From Mastigamoeba balamuthi (lineage: Eukaryota; Evosea; Mastigamoebida; Mastigamoebidae), in assembly GCA_902651635.1 (NCBI GenBank), contig CACRSC010000015.1:762834-826833 (forward strand): a DNA stretch of 64,000 bases, in the 5' to 3' direction. The first letter of the stretch is position 1; each line of letters opens with the position of its first letter. The position numbers and the translations under genes are program-made. Below, piece after piece: positions 60,201 through 64,000 of the stretch. The notes beneath the pieces were generated by a model. The model saw only the letters and a list, made by a program, of their open reading frames with translations, was not told the origin of the DNA and did not search any database.

Positions 60201-62383
60201 TCGTTCATTGGAAACGAGGATGTCGCTGTCGCTCGGACTGCTCTCAACGCCGTCTCGCATATCGCCGCATTTGGGAAGTTCAGCTCGGAACTCGCTGGCA
60301 CGGTGGTCGACGCGCTGTGCACTGCAACGATGTCTCAGAAGACGCATGAGGTCCTGATACCGTACGTGTACCTGGCACTGTCCGACTGGCTCGTTTGCGG
60401 CTCCGATGTACTGTTGTCGGAGACTACGCAGCAGAAGCTGCTCCTGGCGATAGAGTACGCCCTCAGTGAGCCGTCAGACCCCCGACTGTCAACTTCAGCT
60501 TCGGACCTGCCGTCGCTCCCTGACCTCAAGGCAGTGGGAAAGAAGAAGACACCACGCCGACTGTTGCTTCTGCGCCGATCTGTCGGAGGCACACAGGAGT
60601 CCGACGAATGCTCCGACTCGAGTGCCTCGGAGGAGGTCGAGCACAAGCTCACGGTGAAAGGTAGCTCCATGAACGACACTGCCCTCTTTCTCACTCGCTT
60701 TCCAGACGCTGTGGATATACTGTTGGCGCAAGCCCTGCACTTCAGGGACGTGTTCCCATTCGAGGAGGGCGTCGACGTGTGGTGCTCGCAGGTTCTGGAG
60801 ACCGACGATGGTGGCGACGAGGATTCGGCACCGTTCTGGGCCGTGAACTCGACCTCGCTCATGAGCATCACCGAGGTCAAGTCTGGGGCCTTCAGCTGCG
60901 GAATCCGTCCTGCACGCATGATTCTCCGCGACTCTGTGGGACGCTGGGCGTGGGACTGGGTTCCAGTGCGGGCACCGCAAGAGGTCGGGTTTTCCGAGTC
61001 GATGTCGGACACCACGGACGCCGGCGCTCCGGTGGAGGACGGGGCGCTCGATGACAGCTATGTGTCGCGTCAGAGGGCCCGCACCAACACCAAGTTCCTC
61101 GCGTCGACGAACAAGCTCCAAGGCGTGCTAGCAGGGTATCTAACACCGATGTCCTGCGTTTCGTCTAATAGCTGTCTTTCCAGCATAGAGCAGGAGCACC
61201 CGGAGTTGGCTGCGTGGGTCCCGTCTCTCTCAAACCCGGACCTCGTCCTTGATTGCCTCAGGGATCCTGTCCAGGAGATGATGGGGGCCATCGACGCTCT
61301 GGGCAAGTCCGAGGCCGCGATTACCACGCCGCACTCGGGGCACGTGCAGGCTGGACAGCTCGAAATACCCACAGCCGTCGCTCCGGAGGGCAGAGTGACG
61401 ACCAGCAGGCTGCTCGTGCAACAGCTGGGACTGCTTTCGCCTATTGGCCAAGCGCCCGTTGAGAGGCTGGCCATGTCGGAGAAGCTCTCGCGCTCCATAT
61501 CCGCGCTGGACAAGCTGCCGGGACGAGAGTGCCACAAGATCGGTCTCGTGTACGTGGCGGAGGGCCAGGAGCAGCAGAGCGAGATCCTGGCAAACAAGGA
61601 GGGGTCGGCGCTCTACAACGACTTCACTGCCGCGCTCGGCTGGCGTGTCGAGCTTGCGACTCACAGGGGGTTGGCTGTTTCATTTTGTACTCCTACGTCT
61701 TACACTCGGTACCAGCTACATCGGATCGATGGATAGAGCGGGGAATGCGGGCAAGACAACGCTGTATTGGGCCAACTCCAACTGCGAGATTGTCTTTCAC
61801 GAGGTGGTGTCGCTACCGACATCGGACACGGACACCCAGCAGATCAAGAAGGTGTGGCACTTTGATATGGGGGTTTCTGAGCTCTTCGGCCTTTCAGAAA
61901 AAGCACGTCGGGAACGACCACGTGCACATCGTATGGTGCGAGAACCTGAGAGACTACAACCCACTTGTGATCACGAGTGAGTTCAACGACGCGCACATCG
62001 TCATATACCCGCTGCCAAGTGGCCTCTTCCGCATCCAAATCTTCCGGGATTCCCAGGTACCAAACAAATACGTCGTTATGCCAGCTGAATGACTCTTTTA
62101 GATGCCACTGTTCGGGCCTTTGCAGCACGGCATGGTTGTCAGCAAGGACCTGTTGGCGCCTCTTGTGAGGCAGACCGCAGTGAACGCGGACAACAACTTG
62201 TGTTCCCAGGTGGCGCAAAGCGAGTACAACACACGCCCATTCCTGTTCCGGCAACGCCAAATACTGGAGGCGGCAGAGAGATACAGGGACGAGGACGCTG
62301 TAACCTATGCGGCAAACACCGAGGTGCTCACAACCGGGATAACAGCACTCCGGCCAGCTGCATCGGGCTCGCCATCTCCGTAG
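57299..62383 (+). CDS. RalGAP alpha-subunit-like GTPase-activating protein
   Basis: Eleven exons, 1471 residues: 57299..57527, 57708..57815, 57905..58034, 58110..58944, 58992..59207, 59253..59355, 59405..59597, 59645..61669, 61716..61851, 61898..62056, 62102..62383. The N-terminal thousand residues are helical repeats, as in RALGAPA and tuberin. The C-terminal Rap/Ral-GAP domain (about 1110-1410) shows CHKIGLVYVAEGQ, LYNDFTAALGW, THRGYIGSMDRAGNAGKTTLYWA, HVGNDHVHIVWCEN (Asn-thumb helix with the catalytic Asn), FNDAHIVIYPLPSGLFRI and LFGPLQHGMVVS. The KGKTLSEKEARAV join needs a GC-AG intron at 57528-57707. It likely acts with a beta subunit on Ral- or Rheb-like GTPases; the beta subunit is not in this window. 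Confidence 0.88.
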
Positions 62384-62681
62384 CGCGCAAAAACGGACTG
62401 CACAGGTATCAAGAGAAAACAAGGACACCAATTCAAACAAGAGGAAAGCTGTCACGATTTGCATCTGATTGTATGTAACATGAGCACCCAAGAGGGCCAT
62501 TTTCCCAAGCACTGTCACAATCATCGCACTGACGCTGGCAATGAAACAGTAATTGCAATTCCATCGTTACTCTTCCTGGTGAATTCCTTTTTGCATTCTC
62601 AATATCGCGGTTCTTAACGGGCACGAATCAGCACGGATATCGAATCTCGTCCATCGGCAAATCCGGAGGCAGCCTGAGGGA
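62384..62681 (+). promoter_or_regulatory. Promoter of the family 3 glycosidase
   Basis: AATATC (62601-62606) and GATATC (62636-62641) lie 41-81 bp upstream of the start codon in a 298-bp spacer with no gene. Confidence 0.45.
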
Positions 62682-64000
62682 ATGGAGACCCGCGAGATGG
62701 CAAGGAGTTTGCTGATTCTCGGGATCAGCAAGTGGCCGGACGACCTCCGCCTGGTGGAGCAGCTGCGCCCCGGCGCAGTGACCCTGACATGCAGACTGTT
62801 CCAGACGACCACCTTGGGCTACGACCCCAAGTCCCTGCGCTCGCTCACCGACGCCCTCCACGCCCTGCCTACGCCCCCGCTGGTCGCTCTGGACCACGAA
62901 CTCGGCCCCCACCTGCAGCTTCTCGTCAGTCGCCCCCCTCCCCTGGCGCCCCGCTCGCAATCTCACGCCCTGCGCCCTCCTGGACGCAGCGAGACAAGCC
63001 CCCGGGCGTCGCGGAGAGCGGGTTCGCCGAGGCCCTGCCCGAGCTGGCTGCCGCGAAGCGTTTCACGGTGTGGCCTACGCTGCACGACCTGCACCAGAGG
63101 TCCGCGAGCCTCTGGGCGTCGCGTGTGGAGGCCAAGCCCCGCCCAGACGACGACGACGCCGCGTTCGAGAGGACGCTGGCGTGGCGCGTGGGGCGCGCTG
63201 CGGGGCTCGAGCTACGCGCCGTCGGGATCGACGCCACGTGGGCCCCCGTCGTCGACGTGGCGCGCAGGGGCTACCACTACGAGGCCATCGGGCGGGCGCT
63301 CATGTCGGACGACGTCGAGGGCGCCTGCGCTGTCGCGAGGGCCCTGGCGCTGGGCGTGCAGTCCGCAGGCGTCGCCGCGTGCCCCAAGCACTTCCCCGGC
63401 ATGGGCGCCGCCCGCGACGACAGCCACTTTGCAGTCCCGAGCGTCCCGGTCTCCGCCGACGAGCTCCGCCGCGTGGACCTCGCGGTCTTCCGCGCGAGCG
63501 TCCGCGGACCCGCGGGGGCGATGTGCGTCATGACCAACCACGCGCTGTACCCCGCGGTCGACCCCTCGAGCGTGGCGACGACCAGCGCCGCGTTCATGGG
63601 TCGCGGGGGCCTCCTGCGGGCGCAGCCGGTGCTCTTCGACGGCGTCGCCGTGACCGACGACCTCGGCATGGCCGGCGTCGTGCAGCCGCACGGCGACACG
63701 TCCAACGCGGCGGTGCAGGCGCTCAACGCGGGGTGCGACATGCTGATGTTCTGCTTCCACGCGGAGCAGAGGGCCGAGAGCGCCCTGGCAGCCATCGCCC
63801 AGCACGCGGCAGCGGGCAGGGTCGCCGAGGCAGCAGCGCGGGTGTCGCACCTGAGGCAGAGGCTCGCGGACGCCCAGTCGACCGTCGCCTGCGGCCTCGA
63901 AGTCGTGGGCTGCGACGAGCACGCGAGGCTGGCAGTGGATGCTGGGTACACAGACCAGGACAGCCTCCCGCACTCTGTGGGCTCCGACTACGTCCAGGGG
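62682..64000 (+). CDS. Glycoside hydrolase family 3, NagZ-like beta-N-acetylhexosaminidase (truncated by window edge)
   Basis: Exons 62682..62924 and 62990..64000; the frame is open to the right edge, with 418 residues visible. GH3 barrel motifs are present: VALDHELG, WAPVVDV, GRALMSDD, KHFPGMGAARDDSHF (NagZ-type K-H-F-P-G with the His/Asp dyad loop), VMTNHALYP and VTDDLGMAG carrying the catalytic nucleophile Asp. There is no obvious signal peptide at the N-terminus. The NagZ-like arrangement is common in bacteria and sparse in protists. The 65-nt intron shows it works as a eukaryotic gene here. Substrate is likely N-acetylglucosaminides, inferred from the His-containing loop. Confidence 0.88.

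Overview
This is nuclear DNA of a unicellular eukaryote. The sequence is GC-rich and gene-dense, with short spliceosomal introns throughout. I placed 109 introns by splice sites, reading-frame phase and protein-family continuity. Most are 38-100 nt, donors very often read GTGCG, GTACG or GTTCG, and two use GC-AG. The gene content is purely eukaryotic: MRE11, ALG5, NSMAF/FAN, TRAPPC12, TMEM208, RPA49, BLM-type RecQ, WDR27, RalGAP-alpha and an EGF/thrombospondin-type-3 receptor. A free-living flagellate or amoeboid protist fits. I cannot name the species; the DNAJB13-like protein hints at a flagellum but does not prove one. Several clear coding regions carry no intron (ClpB, isochorismatase).

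Layout. 1-6.2 kb: MRE11 (-, runs off the left edge) and ALG5 (+) share a 122-bp divergent promoter; then ClpB/Hsp104 (-) and an inositol polyphosphate kinase (+). 6.4-11.7 kb: a full NSMAF-type BEACH-WD40 protein (-) diverges from a catalytically dead PTEN/auxilin-like protein with an NPF motif (+). 12.2-16.9 kb: a WWE-4xSH3-ADP-ribosyltransferase fusion, a TBC/EF-hand Rab-GAP and a small zinc-ribbon protein. 17-25.5 kb: a DnaJ protein with HPQ in place of HPD, a D-serine dehydratase/D-threonine aldolase-like enzyme, a 1150-residue EGF/TSP3 receptor in 18 exons, and a mannose-6-phosphate-receptor-like protein. 25.9-33.8 kb: an unrecognised Gln/Ala-rich nuclear-type protein, a coiled-coil protein, TRAPPC12, TMEM208 and an isochorismatase-like hydrolase.

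33.8-40.9 kb is different: AT-richer, repetitive and without an intact gene. It holds tandem copies of a unit of about 3 kb made of the 3' half of the isochorismatase gene plus a decayed P-loop NTPase (with a possible nuclease part) that resembles Crinkler/RHS-type eukaryotic effectors. It also has a small palindromic element next to an N in the assembly, and a composite simple-repeat block.

41-64 kb: RPA49 (-), a CLU-domain/TPR protein (+), a BLM-type RecQ helicase (-), an ARM/PH-like protein (-), WDR27 (+), RalGAP-alpha (+) and a NagZ-like family 3 glycosidase (+, runs off the right edge).

Many genes carry an AT-rich GATATTT/AAATATC element, often in two copies, within about 150 bp upstream of the start codon, including the short promoters between divergent genes. 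This looks like a shared core promoter element. The most notable single locus is the WWE-SH3-ART fusion at 12243-14178. Small GTPase control recurs (TBC, RalGAP, TRAPPC12), as does ADP-ribose and phosphoinositide-related signalling, but genes are not grouped by pathway.
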